From assembly GCA_033239005.1 (NCBI GenBank), contig BSQZ01000018.1:3087036-3151035 (forward strand): a stretch of DNA of 64,000 nt, written 5' to 3'. The notes beneath the pieces were generated by a model, which was not told the DNA's origin, searched no databases, and saw only the letters and a list, made by a program, of their open reading frames with translations. Position numbers and translations under genes: made by a program. The DNA is from Lamellibrachia satsuma (lineage: Eukaryota; Annelida; Polychaeta; Sabellida; Siboglinidae). Shown here in pieces: positions 26,563 to 40,800 of the stretch (position 1 is its first letter; every line of letters starts with the position of its first letter).

Positions 26563-29500
26563 TAGTCATTTTGTCTATTTTAGAGTGCTCAATGACAAAC
26601 GTATCTGGTTACACAGCTGTATAATAACTGGTTAGATTCAACAGTGTCTTTACAAACTACTTTAATTGTCACACTTTACTACAAAAAATAAATACATTAT
26701 ATCATACTGACTGACAATTTCAAAACTATATTATAGGCAAAAATCTTTACCTTTGTATATTTAATTGAGGCTGATTATAATTCAAATTGAAATCATAAAT
26801 GAAAAGTTAGCTTGACTGCAATAATCCCATAATGTACTGATCTACTTAATTTCTATCTGCAACAGTGATGGAAACCGATTTATTTAGGTACGATTCTAGG
26901 ACAATGAAGAGCTATTCATAACGATTCATTAACAAACATTATTCTCAGATATGTCTGCTGAAAACCATGCCTTGTCATACAGATTAATGCCCCAGCTGCC
27001 CGGTTAGTGGGCGGGACGGACATCCAGTTGGTATTGTTTATACAATTTATGTCATCTTAAAATCCAGTGGCATGTTCACCATGCACAATTACATGCAAGT
27101 ATTGATTTATCTTATATCACCTATTTGAAGAACACATCTTAAACAGAAAGGTCTTGGATAAAATCCTTCTGTGTGTGAGTGTGTATATAACTTGACATCG
27201 TCAAAGCAACATTTATTTTATACAGTCATAAAAGAAAGATGCAAAGAACTCATAAAAATGCAATACATAACCTTTTGTTATATTTGATAAATCAATGCAC
27301 TGCAAAAAGTGCATTCTTAAGCACTGCACATGTATGGACCAGGCTTACATGGCTAAACAGAAGGCCAAGTTGCAGACATGTAAAAAAAAATTTTATCTGT
27401 ATATTCGACTTAAAATTCTTTATAAAGCTGTATAATTCTATGTAACATTTTTCATTGGTGTATCAGCCTATAGCTTGCCCATTCCGATCGAGTGTCACCA
27501 CCAATCAGTCTACAAAATGTACCTACATTAATAACAATTTGCTGGTTTTGCCAGATATCTGCACATCAAAATTATTTAGCTTCGACCAGTATAAGTACAA
27601 GTGACATTCGATTTTTTACCTGTCATGAACACAAGAAATGACGTACTTTATCATGATTTTTTTCATTGGAAACAAATCCATATAAAAAAGGATACAGCCA
27701 AATATACTGCCCAAAATTTGGTATTTTATACGAGAAATGCCATTTGGATAAAAAAATATTCCGTTTTGATTTTCTAATTGCAATTGGTCTACTAATAGTT
27801 CACATCAAATGCAGACCAAAGTTCTGCGAAGGCTGTCACAGACAGTATTGAATCAATAACCTGCACAATCATCATGCAACGAATCCAATACATGAGACAT
27901 TAAAAAATATGAACACATAATGCTATTTATGCTTAACAAGAAATGTCTTTTAAAAACTGCCTCGGCTATCAGCAGAAATTAAACAGTTCCATTTTATGAG
28001 ATATCAGAAAAATGTCTTTAAATCTACCTTGGATACTAGCAGCAACAGAAAGGAAACATTTCCACTGCTCAGTGGAGTTATTTTTGTATAAATAATATTA
28101 AAATGACATAATTGCACCATAATGTCTTACGTTTGCATACTTCTACATAAAGACATAGAGAGAAAGACTCCTGGTATGTCTTGAGGAGGATGGCTATTCC
28201 ATACACTTTTTTATTCAGTGGTTTACATTAAAAGCTTACAAGACAACCTTACATATTTCTTCTGGAATTACCAAAGAAGCTAAACATCTAAAATGAATTA
28301 GTTTGTGGTTTTTAACTGTGCCTTTCTCGTCTTTTGTTTAACCTTCTCAAATAACATTTCTATGTCTTCAATATGACTCTTCAATCTTCATTTCCATAAC
28401 ACAATAAATAGGTAACACTTAAAAGAATAGCTTGAAGACAGAATCGATGTAGAGACCTGCAGAACCTTGATCTGCGAATGTTTCTCAAGATGACCTTGTG
28501 AATCAACACACACAACTCCCATGATGGGACACTGCTAGTAAACAGAATCATTTCGATGAAGGGCAGAGATGTTTCTAGCAGGGGAAATAACAGCGCCGTG
28601 TGACAATGTATGAGTAATCCTCATAATTGACATAGCCCCGGCAGATTTTATATTTTGGCCGACACGACAAATGTGCCCTACCACAGACCAGGAATCAAAC
28701 ATTCAGCAGAGACAGGATTAAAGTGTGCAGTATTGATTTATACAGAGAATGCATGCGGCCATCAGTTGCATGAAATGTGACAGCTGGCATATGAGGCATT
28801 GCCGGCATATTAACTAAACGGGCTGTAACTTCTCACCCAGTTCAACAAATTGTTCCCAAGGGTGTCGAGATGCGTAGTTTGTTCACACCGACTGCACAAC
28901 GAGATTATAAAGTGGCCCCGGGTAGGCGTCGATGCCACGAACACGCACAGTGCTTGTGTGACTGTGCGGACGTTGCCGCTCGCACATCTGACAAAAGACA
29001 GCATTCACAGAATTGTGTTCACAGAGATGAATCCCTTGAACTGCATTCATGCGACTTCCTTTCTTGCACTGAGAACATGATGTTCTATGCTAATGGGAAA
29101 CAAATCTATGATTATAAAGGGATGACCAGGTACACTACACAGAATTCATAATTGAAATGATTTCTTGAAATACACAGCAGGACATAATTCTTGTTTTAGC
29201 ACAATGTTCTGGTTCAGATTTACTTTTTAACTGTGAGGCAACCAAAACAGTGGACCACATTTACTCTGGGGGTGTGGGGCCTTAATCACCTGAACACACA
29301 TGCCTGGCTCAAGCAAACTCATCTATATACTGCTAAAAAGTAATAATTTACTATCCTGCACCTAGTGAGTGTGATCGCACACGCAAGAAGAAGCGACGTC
29401 ATGTTTAATGCCAGAACGAGAAACAGTGTCAAGAACGTGAAACTGAGAGTCACATATAAAGTTGACTTGAATGATTGCAAGTAGCCTGGTGATTACTGGC

Positions 29501-31751
29501 CAGGACACATCCACAGCTGGCCCTGGCAGGCTCATTAGGAACTTACTAAATGAACTTCTACAGGCTGGCAACTATCTCTTATTAGATCATGTCATCAGTT
29601 AGGCCTGGCTGATTATGATGCTACATCAACTGCACTGTGTTCTTTCTCTATAGTAATGAGTACAGCCTATAATTTATAAAGGCTTGCATTCAAAATGTTG
29701 ATAAAACATAACAACACTACATCGATTTTCTTGCAAAACAATCAATCAAACCATGGGTGAAACAATAGTGTTATTGCACAGCACTTTGTCCAAACAAGTG
29801 CACGTGTTATATAATTCAAGCCACTTTGCTGCAATCTGGATACAATAAATACTGTCTTCCAGCCATTTATTGTTCTGCATGAATTTGTGTCCTTCCGATG
29901 AGATGAAATGGCCCATTAAAACTAGGTTTCTTCTACCATTGTGTTAATACCAGGGTTGGATATTTTATGAGATGAAATGGCCCACTAAAACTAGGTTTCT
30001 TCTACCAGTGTGTTAATACCAGGGTTGGATATTTGATGAGATGAAATAGCCCATTAAAACGAGGTTTCTACTACCAGTGTGTTAATACCAGGGTTGGATA
30101 TTTGATGCACAGCAGTCACCATGACATGTATATTTCTATGGTTATATGCTCTTTACAAAGCCAATACATTCCTACATATATACATTCCTTACAATGTCAA
30201 AATTTTCCATTACAGTACATACAATTTTTATTGCAGTCCAGGAAGACAAACAAACAATGTAACGTACACATGCTCGTATTATTTTAACAATGTGCATACC
30301 TTAGCATAAGGTACACACACTCTCATTTCCATCCCTCTATTCATGCAGTGCCTTGGTTCTGAAAACTCATGTCAAACTGAGACTTTAGCATCAGTTCATC
30401 AGCCCAACTTCACTCTATGCCGCTTGACCTACAATCGCAACACATCTGCCAATGTTTTGACAGGAGACTCATGTTATAGATCAATGTCACCAGCACTAAA
30501 CAGACTTTAAAGCCACTACAACCAGCTGCAGTTGTAAGGAGTGCAAATACATCGTTTGTTTGGCAGAGATATGTAATCAAGCAGCCAGGAGATATATCCC
30601 AGGAACTTTGGAATAGAGACATTGGTGTAATGTAGCAACATCAGTGACAAGTTACGTCAAGGTATACCAAAGAATACTAATCAACGCAGTCTCCCACTGT
30701 TTGTGTTTTTTGAAAGGTTAATGACAGGCGCCAAATTAGCATCAGGGTGTGCACTAACATGAGATAACTACAGATATTCCTGCTGCTAAGTACTCCACCA
30801 ATTCTCACTAAAATCTCTTTTGCAGGCCAACTCATTACAGTAGAAATGCCAAAACGCTTTGGTGATTTAAAAAACACTTTGAGCTGCCTAGCAGGGGTCG
30901 TGGAAGAGTTTCTGGTCAATGGATTCGTCAGAAAATTGTCATGACCATGGAGTGAAATTCATACCCAATGTCATGTGAAACATTGGTTCCTTGCCTATGT
31001 GGGATGCGATCTGCCCACAAGCAACCCCTCGCAGCCAAGGACCACACGCCAATTAGAGATGACTGGTGGAATGCAGAAGCGCTGCAGGTAAATCTGTGCG
31101 GCTGAGAGGATTTACAGGCTATTGAATTAATTCTAAGGCAGCAGACCTGGATGTGGCATGTCACAGACGCCCACTCATTGGCCTCTAATGCCTAGCGCAC
31201 AGGTAGAGCTTCTCTACGCACAGGTGAAGAACACAATCATACTAATCATATTATATTTAGAAATATTGTCACTACATGCCAGTTTGAGATCAAAATATTG
31301 ACCATATCCAATAAATACATAAATTGATTACCTGAAGTCAGGGCGCAAATCTGATAGTGGCAACAAAACTGTGAACAAACTCCCATGTCTGTTAAGCAAC
31401 ATACCAATGTAAGCACTAAAGAAACAACTAAACATGCCTATTCCATGGTAGCAAAAACTAGCACTACCATGTCCCCACCTCTACTACTGATCCTCCCCTT
31501 GCCACGGCAGCACATCAGTCATTTACTTCACATAATTACACCTTACTTACCTTACTCAAGTTTTTTAATATAATTACTTAAAATTTGTGTTGTAAACATA
31601 ATTATACCCTATGTGTTTTTTAATATAATTACACCTTACTCATATTCTTAATATAATGACACCTGACATGTGTTTTTAATATAATTACACCCTACCCTGG
31701 TACTTGTTTTTTTCATAATTACACAATACCTGTCCACTTGTAATACTCTTA

Positions 31752-31833
<82 letters not shown>

Positions 31834-34800
31834 GCGCGCGTGCATACATACTACTAGTTTATTAATGTAGTTATTTTAATTAGCTATAGCCTATATTATG
31901 GCCACACAGATAAAGATGAGAAGATGGAGATGGTTTGGACACGTGTGCCTAATGTCACCTGGCACACTGCCCAAGACAGCCTTACGCTGGACAGCAGATG
32001 GGAAAAGGAGACATGGTCGCCTAAAAGAAACATGGAGACAAACAGTGGAGAAGGAGATGAAAAGCCTGACATGGAACACCATCACCAAATGGGCTGCAGA
32101 CCGACAGCAGTGGCGCTCTCTTGTTGATGCCTTATGTGCCACCGGGCACGAGGAGGACTAAGTAAAGTAAGTATAGATATATACATGGTGCCATATATTA
32201 TTAAGTATTTATATAATATAGCAATTTAATTTAACCAATTATTTATATTTTATTCTATGATTTTTATTATTAATTAGACATATTTTTACTACTGTTGCCA
32301 TATGAGGCACCTCATAATGTCATTTGGATTTGTGTGACATATAAATAAATATATTATTATTACTACTAATCTTGTACAGAAGTATAAATGATATACTATG
32401 TTCTTTCCATCAGACCCATGACTGACATATCTGTGCATCAAGGGGTTATGTGCGGTGATGTGGGGTGTTTGTGCTACAGGTAAGGCATGTTGACAATGGT
32501 GTAAGAACACTGGCCTCCCCAGCAGGGTGCGGCAATATGGCATCTGATGCCAGCTGGGGGGGTCAGAGGTGTCAGAGGATAACCTCCAGGAAAACATGCC
32601 AACAGGCAAGGTATGGGAACCACGGCGAAGATGTTGTGTGGAGGAACAACATTTTGAAAGAATGTTTAAGTTTCTGGAAAAATTGTATATTCTTGTAGTT
32701 ATTTGTTCCTCTTTTATTGTTCACTGTTGATCAGTAGCTATTGTTTTTAAGATTACTTATATTTAATTAGCAATTCATAACTCATTACATATAATATAAT
32801 TTAATTAGCATTGGCAATACATAAAAAGAAGTTTTCATTTAAAACTTTTAAAAAATAAGGATAATAAAATGGTGGTGTTTGCTTTAAAAAAGTGAAAAGG
32901 TACAGAAAATGTCAACCTTGGTAGCTTCGACTGTACTATTGCACCAACTACAGTGGGCCTGCCCCACTACCCTGGGCCTGCCTGACACAGTTAATGTGGT
33001 AGGCCACGCACTCCAGTCTATCAGACTGATCATCTGCATGATTGAAACAAGAGCCATATTAACATCATTAATAGAATCGGATCTGCCCAGCAAAGTAGCA
33101 ATTAGATTCTAAAGAGAGCTACAGCCGGTAAACGACATTTCTCCGCCGTTTGAGAACGCCGACGCCGTCTGAATAGGCCGGAATAACCTCTGACATTTTA
33201 TAGCAGTAACCGTTTATTACAACTGTAGATGCCAAACGCTGTAGGCGCAATGATAACCGTTGGGCATCACACCATCTTTCACGCGAGTTCTTATCTGGGG
33301 GTGGCCAGAGCATGCTGCCAGCTACTGAAATATTCATGCGGAAAAAAATCATTAAAACCTGGTTCTTGCATCACGAGTAAACAATCACCCCACTGAAAAG
33401 GGCAGATTATTTCCTAGGAAATATAACAAAAAGAAAATGTCCTAATTTTTATGAAAATCCTCCCAATGATGAACATTTAATCTGAATATCACATTTTGAT
33501 ATATAATTTTTTATCAGCCCAATGCATTTGACAATATTTATTAGGATGTAAAAAACATCTTAATCCATGAATGAAATTAAGCAGTAGTTTGCATCTTCGT
33601 CACAACTTAATGACAACTTAATGACAACTTAATGACAACTTCAGTTTACCACAAGGTCATAAATATTGTTAATGTTCAGTTGAGCTCTCGTGTAGTGGTT
33701 ACATAACCAAAAACAACAACAATACTAGTCCAACTTAAGACAGTCTTTACTCCAGATATTGATAAATACTAATACAAAAAAAAACTTGTATTGCACCAAA
33801 ATCCTCAGAAACATGAGCTCAGAAGTGTTTCAAAACAAAGGGGTCAGGCAATGAGGAAATAGATACACAATGTTGAAGTTGTCAACAGACGAATGAACAC
33901 ACCAGAGAACAAAGGAGGTAGAGCATGGTTACTAAGATAAAAGATGAATGAACACACCAGAGAACAAAGGAGGTAGAGCATGGTCAATAAGATAACAGAT
34001 GAATGAATACACCAGAGAACAAAGTAGGTAGAGCATGGTCAATAAGATAACAGATGAATTAATACATCAGAGAACAAAGGAGGTAGAGCATGGTCAATAA
34101 GATAACAGATGAATGAATACACCAGAGAACAAAGTAGGTAGAGCATGGTCAATAAGATAACAGATGAATGAATACACCAGAGAACAAAGTAGGTAGAGCA
34201 TGGTTACTAAGATAACAGATGAATTAATACACCAGAGAACAAAGGAGGTAGAGCATGGTTAATAAGATAACAGATGAATTAATACACCAGAGAACAAAGG
34301 AGGTAAAAGTAAAGGTATGTTCTTATATAGCGCAGTATCCGGTCCATAGGACTGCTCAAAGCACTTTACACTTCACCCCCTGGCAGACCTGTTCATTCCA
34401 AGGCCATCTCAACTTCTTTGGGAAGTATTCAGCCACGCTGCAATTGCTGCGCGAAGGCTATTCGTTCACATATCCACCACTGTCTGTATTGCCAGGTACT
34501 CATTTATACAGCTGAGTGAACTGTGGCAACGTGGAGTGATCAAACTTGCCAAAGGTTCGAAGCGACCGCAGTGGGATTTGAAACTGGGTTCTCTCGATTG
34601 AGAGTCCGGCCTTCTAACCGGTATGCTGTCGCACCCCGCCCAAAGGTAGAGCATGGTTAATAAGATAACAGATGAATGAATACACCAGAGAAAAAAGGAG
34701 GTAGAGCATGGTTACTAAGATAACAGATGAATGAATACACAAGAGAACAAAGGAGGTAGAGCATGGTTACTAAGATAAAAGATGAATGAATACACCAGAG

Positions 34801-37800
34801 AACAAAGGAGGTAGAGCATGATCAATAAGATAACAGATGAATGAATACATCAGAGAACAAAGGAGGTAGAGCATGGTTAATAAGATAACAGATGATTGAA
34901 TACACCAGAGAACAAAGGAGGTAGAGCATGGTTACTAAGATAACATATGAATGAATACACTAGAGAACTAAGGAGGTAGAGCATGGTTACTAAGATAAAA
35001 GATGAATGAATACACTAGAGAACAAAGGAGGTAGAGCATGATCAATAAGATAACAGATGAATGAATACATCAGAGAACAAAGGAGGTAGAGCATGGTTAA
35101 TAAGATAACAGATGATTGAATACACCAGAGAACAAAGGAGGTAGAGCATGGTTACTAAGATAACATCTGAATGAATACACTAGAGAACTAAGGAGGTAGA
35201 GCATGGTTACTAAGATAAAAGATGAATGAATACACTAGAGAACTAAGGAGGTAGAGCATGGTTACTAAGATAACAGATGAATGAATACACTAGAGAACTA
35301 AGGAGGTAGAGCATGGTTACTACGATAACAGACAAATGAATACACCAGAGAACTAATGAGGTAGAGCATGGTTACTAAGATAACAGACAAATGAATACAC
35401 AACAGAACTAAGGAGGTAGAGCATGGTTACTAAGATAACAGCTGAATAAATACACCAGAGAACAAAGGAGGTAGAGAATGGTTACTAAGATAACAGATGA
35501 ATGAATACACTAGAGAACAAAGGAGGTAGAGAATGGTTACTAAGATAACAGCTGAATAAATACACCAGAGAACAAAGGAGGTAGAGCATGGTTATTAAGA
35601 TAACAGATGAATGAATACACCAGAGAACTAAGGAGGTAGAGCATGGTTAATAAGATAACAGATGAATGAATACACTAGAGAACAAAGGAGGTAGAGCATG
35701 GTTACTAAGATAACAGACAAATGAATACACCAGAGAACTAATGAGGTAGAACATGGTTACTAAGATAACAGACAAATGAATACACCAGAGAACTAAGGAC
35801 GTACAGCATGGTTAATAAGATAACAGATGAATGAATACACCAGAGAACTAAGGAGGTAGAGCATGGTTACTAAGATAACAGATGAATAAATACACCAGAG
35901 AACAAAGGAGGTAGAGCATGGTTACTAAGATAACATATGAATGAATACACCAGAGAACAAAGGAGGTAGAGCATGGTTACTAAGATAACAGATGAATAAA
36001 TACACCAGAGAACAAAGGAGGTAGAGCATGGTTACTAAGACAACAGATGAATGAATACACCAGAGAACTAAGGAGGTAGAGCATGGTTACTAAGATAACA
36101 TATGAATAAATACACCAGAGAACAAAGGAGGTAGAGCATGGTTAATAAGATAACAGATGAATGAATACACCAGAGAACTAAGGAGGTAGAGCATGGTTAC
36201 TAAGATAACAGATGAATGAATACACCAGAGAACAAAGGAGGTAGAGCATGGTTAATAAGATAACAGATGAATGAATACACCAGAGAACTAATGAGGTAGA
36301 GCATGGTTACTAAGATAACAGATGAATGAATACACCAGAGAACTAAGGAGGTAGAGCATGGTTACTAAGATAATAGATGAATGAATACACTAGAGAACAA
36401 AGGAGGTAGAGCATGGTTACTAAGATAACAGATGAATAAATACACCAGAGAACAAAGGAGGTAGAGCATGGTTAATAAGAAAACAGATGAATAAATACAC
36501 CAGAGAACAAAGGAGGTAGAGCATGGTTAATAAGATAACAGATGAATGAATACACCAGAGAACTAATGAGGTAGAGCATGGTTACTAAGATAACAGATGA
36601 ATGAATACACTAGAGAACAAAGGAGGTAGAGCATGGTTAATAAGATAACAGATGAATAAATACACCAGAGAACAAAGGAGGTAGAGCATGGTTACTAAGA
36701 TAACAGATGAATGAATACACAAGAGAACAAAGGAGGTAGAGCATGGTTAATAAGATAACAGATGAATGAATACACTAGAGAACAAAGGAGGTAGAGCATG
36801 GTTAATAAGATAACAGATGAATAAATACACCAGAGAACAAAGGAGGTAGAGCATGGTTACTAAGATAACAGATGAATAAATACACCAGAGAACAAAGGAG
36901 GTAGAGCATGGTTACTAAGATAACAGATGAATGAATACACAAGAGAACAAAGGAGGTACAGCATGGTTAATAAGATAACAGATGAATGAATACACCAGAG
37001 AACAAAGGGGGTAGAGCATGGTTACTAAGATAACAGATGAATGAATACACCAGAGAACAAAGGAGGTAGAGCATGGTTACTAAGATAACAGATTAATGAA
37101 TACACAAGAGAACAAAGGAGGTACAGCATGGTTAATAAGATAACAGATGAATAAATACACCAGAGAACAAAGGAGGTAGAGCATGGTTACTAAGATAACA
37201 GATGAATAAATACACCAGAGAACAAAGGAGGTAGAGCATGGTTACTAAGATAACAGATGAATGAATACACAAGAGAACAAAGGAGGTACAGCATGGTTAA
37301 TAAGATAACAGATGAATGAATACACCAGAGAACAAAGGGGGTAGAGCATGGTTACTAAGATAACAGATGAATGAATACACAAGAGAACAAAGGAGGTACA
37401 GCATGGTTAATAAGATAACAGATGAATGAATACACCAGAGAACAAAGGGGGTAGAGCATGGTTACTAAGATAACAGATGAATGAATACACAAGAGAACAA
37501 AGGAGGTACAGCATGGTTAATAAGATAACAGATGAATGAATACACCAGAGAACAAAGGGGGTAGAGCATGGTTACTAAGATAACAGATGAATGAATACAC
37601 AAGAGAACAAAGGAGGTACAGCATGGTTAATAAGATAACAGATGATTGAATACACCAGAGAACAAAGGATGTAGAGCATGGTTACTAAGACAACAGATGA
37701 ATGAATACACTAGAGAACAAAGGAGGTAGAGCATGGTTAATAAGATAACAGATGAATGAATACACCAGAGAACTAATGAGGTAGAGCATGGTTACTAAGA

Positions 37801-40800
37801 TAACAGATGAATAAATACACCAGAGAACAAAGGAGGTAGAGCATGGTTAATAAGGTAAGTCTCCAGATGACTACAAAACGTTAGAGTTCTACTGACCTAA
37901 CAATAACAGACCCATTAACTGATTAAATACCAACAGACATGGTTCAGGGATCATAAACATGACAAATGATTATAATTAACATACCTAAGCCAGAGACGCC
38001 CAACAAATAATTTTCCGTCCACGCCAGAGGCCATGCTGGTAGGAGGTGAAATGTGCACAGCATGGAGTGTGGGGATGTGTAATGATTCACTGACTAGTTG
38101 TGAGATATATTTTCATACACAGCCAGTGCATGCTGGGAGGTGACTCAGGGATAAGACTTGCTATCAGACATCATCTGTCAGCCATCTCTACCTGTGCATC
38201 ACCAACCCTGGTTCGTGCAACACCGCCCATGCACGTACCAGGTTCCAAAACGTTTGACTAAAGTACAACGTTTTCAGCACTAGTGTGCGGTGAGATCACT
38301 TGCACAAGACACTTTTTGTCACGTTACATAATAGGTAAACGGTGATGACACATAATAGGTAAACAGTGATGACACATAAGGTAAATATGTCCTACATGGG
38401 TGTTTCCTGACAGGGCTATTTAGTTAACCCACAATATTATCATCAGAACGTGACCAGATCTTCAATGTGATGACATCGTTATGATGATCAGAAGCCATCT
38501 AGCAGGCAGTTGACAACATGAACACAGATCTGCTGTCAGAGTTTTGTCAACTCCAGCAGGAGTAGAAGCCTCCACCATCTAGACCATCTCGGCATTTGTC
38601 AACACCATCTCCACCAGGCAATTTGAAGCCACAGCAGACTCCCTGAAGACCACCAAAACTGCCTCATCAGGAAGCCATGTTTGCCCACCACTGTCTTATA
38701 CCACCCACAGTCACAACATATATAGAGATAAAACAGATCCATGACCCATAACCTAAACATGCCCTACATCTTTTACAAACACCCACACAAAATTCTGCAA
38801 TTTCTGTCACTCTAAGACACCTTGCTCAGATTCCTGTACTGCTAATGACCCAGAAGCGACCAACAGACAACATTTGACAATCTCTGACACAGCCTGACAT
38901 ATCGACTGACACCTACCTAAGTAGCCATCACTGAGGTGACAGCTCATGTTGTCGCTGGCAACCATGAACCTACTGCCAATGGCAGCAATGACCTCAGGCA
39001 ACCGACCTCACCCAACAAGCGGCAGTGACAACGATTCAAGCAATATAACCCGGTGGTGCGCTACTCTGTACAATTGGTATGCCCTGGCCCGTGAGAACTG
39101 TCAGTCAGTCTCCATCACTACAGTGATGAAGATGAGTGGAGCAAACACAACAAGCAGGGCTATATAGCCTGCCGTGTCTGCTGCTGCAGTAACACAGGGA
39201 CCAGTCCACTGTCGTCATAGGTAGGCAGGGATCTATGGACCAGCCAGCTAATCACTGCAACAAACTGACCGCTATCGCAATAGGCCAATAGGCGCAATAG
39301 GCATGTACCAATCATCTAGATGACCACATGTGCACCTGCCGGTCAAGCCACAAGGATGGATTAGTTTGACCAGCATTTACAGCTACATGGTGACTCCACA
39401 ACCCCTCCTCCACTGCTACTATAGCACACAGCGACTATACATAGGCAGCGCAAATCAATTGAATTCCTATTACCACCTACTTCAGACAGGCCCCAATGTA
39501 TGTCCACATTCAAGTACTGCAGCCTCCATATACACCCACAACGTACATGTAAAAACACCAAAATACAAATTGTGTCACATCAGACGACATAATAATGCTA
39601 TCAATGTAAGTAACGGAACATCATCTGTCACGCTGCTGCTGATGTCTCTAACTGGGTCATTGGAACAGGCACACAGGCGCCAGTTTCTCTGACATTAGTA
39701 ATGCCAAAGTACCTAGGCAAGGCTGAAATGCCATCATCGTAAAGGTTAAACAGAAGTGCCACCTACGCAAGTGTTACCTTGACAAATGGCAGCTAACCCC
39801 AAGTTACTATAAACATCTATCAAAGATAAGGAATAACAAGAGCGCCAGAGAGAGGATCAGCAGGCACTGATGGAGAGAGGAACGTCTTCCATCAAGGCAA
39901 ATAGCAATATCTTGGATCAATAGAAGTAAGACCCCTCAGTATCTAGCAGATTATATCTTGTATATGTGGAGAGAGAAATGTCATGCGTCAAGAGGTGGGG
40001 GAAATGCATGACACCAGGGAAAACATTAATGGTAGCAAGTGGGAGGGAGATGACAAGAGTGGTGGTGGGGTGGCAGGAAGAAAGGGGGGTGGGAAGGTGG
40101 GTGGGTGGTAGTGAGGGAGGGAATAAGGGAGAGAGCAATGGATGGATAGAGGGAAGGAGGATATACAAAAATATCTAATACTTGATGAAATGACTCCAGT
40201 AAGAGCAATGTGACATGTGCAGCCACAAATGTGACATGTGCAGCCACAAATGTGACAGTGGCGACAATGATGCTACTAGTGTGACAAATGCCGTGACTAT
40301 AGCATCATTTCATGCATCTTCTGTCTCACAGAAATAAGTAGAAACAGACGTGACAGGCGTAGAGATTAGCACAATTCTACACAATGTAACAATCTATCAC
40401 ATCAATAACAATAACTACTGACTTGTCAACCTTGTTTTTTATCATCAATCAAATCTGTTTGGCCTGTAAAACTACATTAGGCAAACACACTGAATGTTCC
40501 CATAGTATATCTACAATGATGTGCAGAACATATAACAGAAACGAAAATCCCCAGAGGACCACACTTCATAAAAATCTGCGGATTTAGTATGTATGGCCAC
40601 AAAACTGTGATAACTCAACATCATAATAAGACTCAGTATGAGATAGAAAATTGCTAGATAGAAATCTCGTTAGTGGGAGACATCAGTGATTGATGTAAAC
40701 ATAATAACATACCATAAATTTCACTTTATCAGACAAAATATATGCAACTATTCATAATGATCACTCCATAAATGTCATTGATAGGCAATAGTAGCCCAAT

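Noticed and set aside
39966..40178. Gly/Arg/Glu-rich ORF and its Pro/Ser/Leu-rich antisense ORFs
   Set aside because: Caused by a purine-rich low-complexity stretch; no domain or splice evidence.
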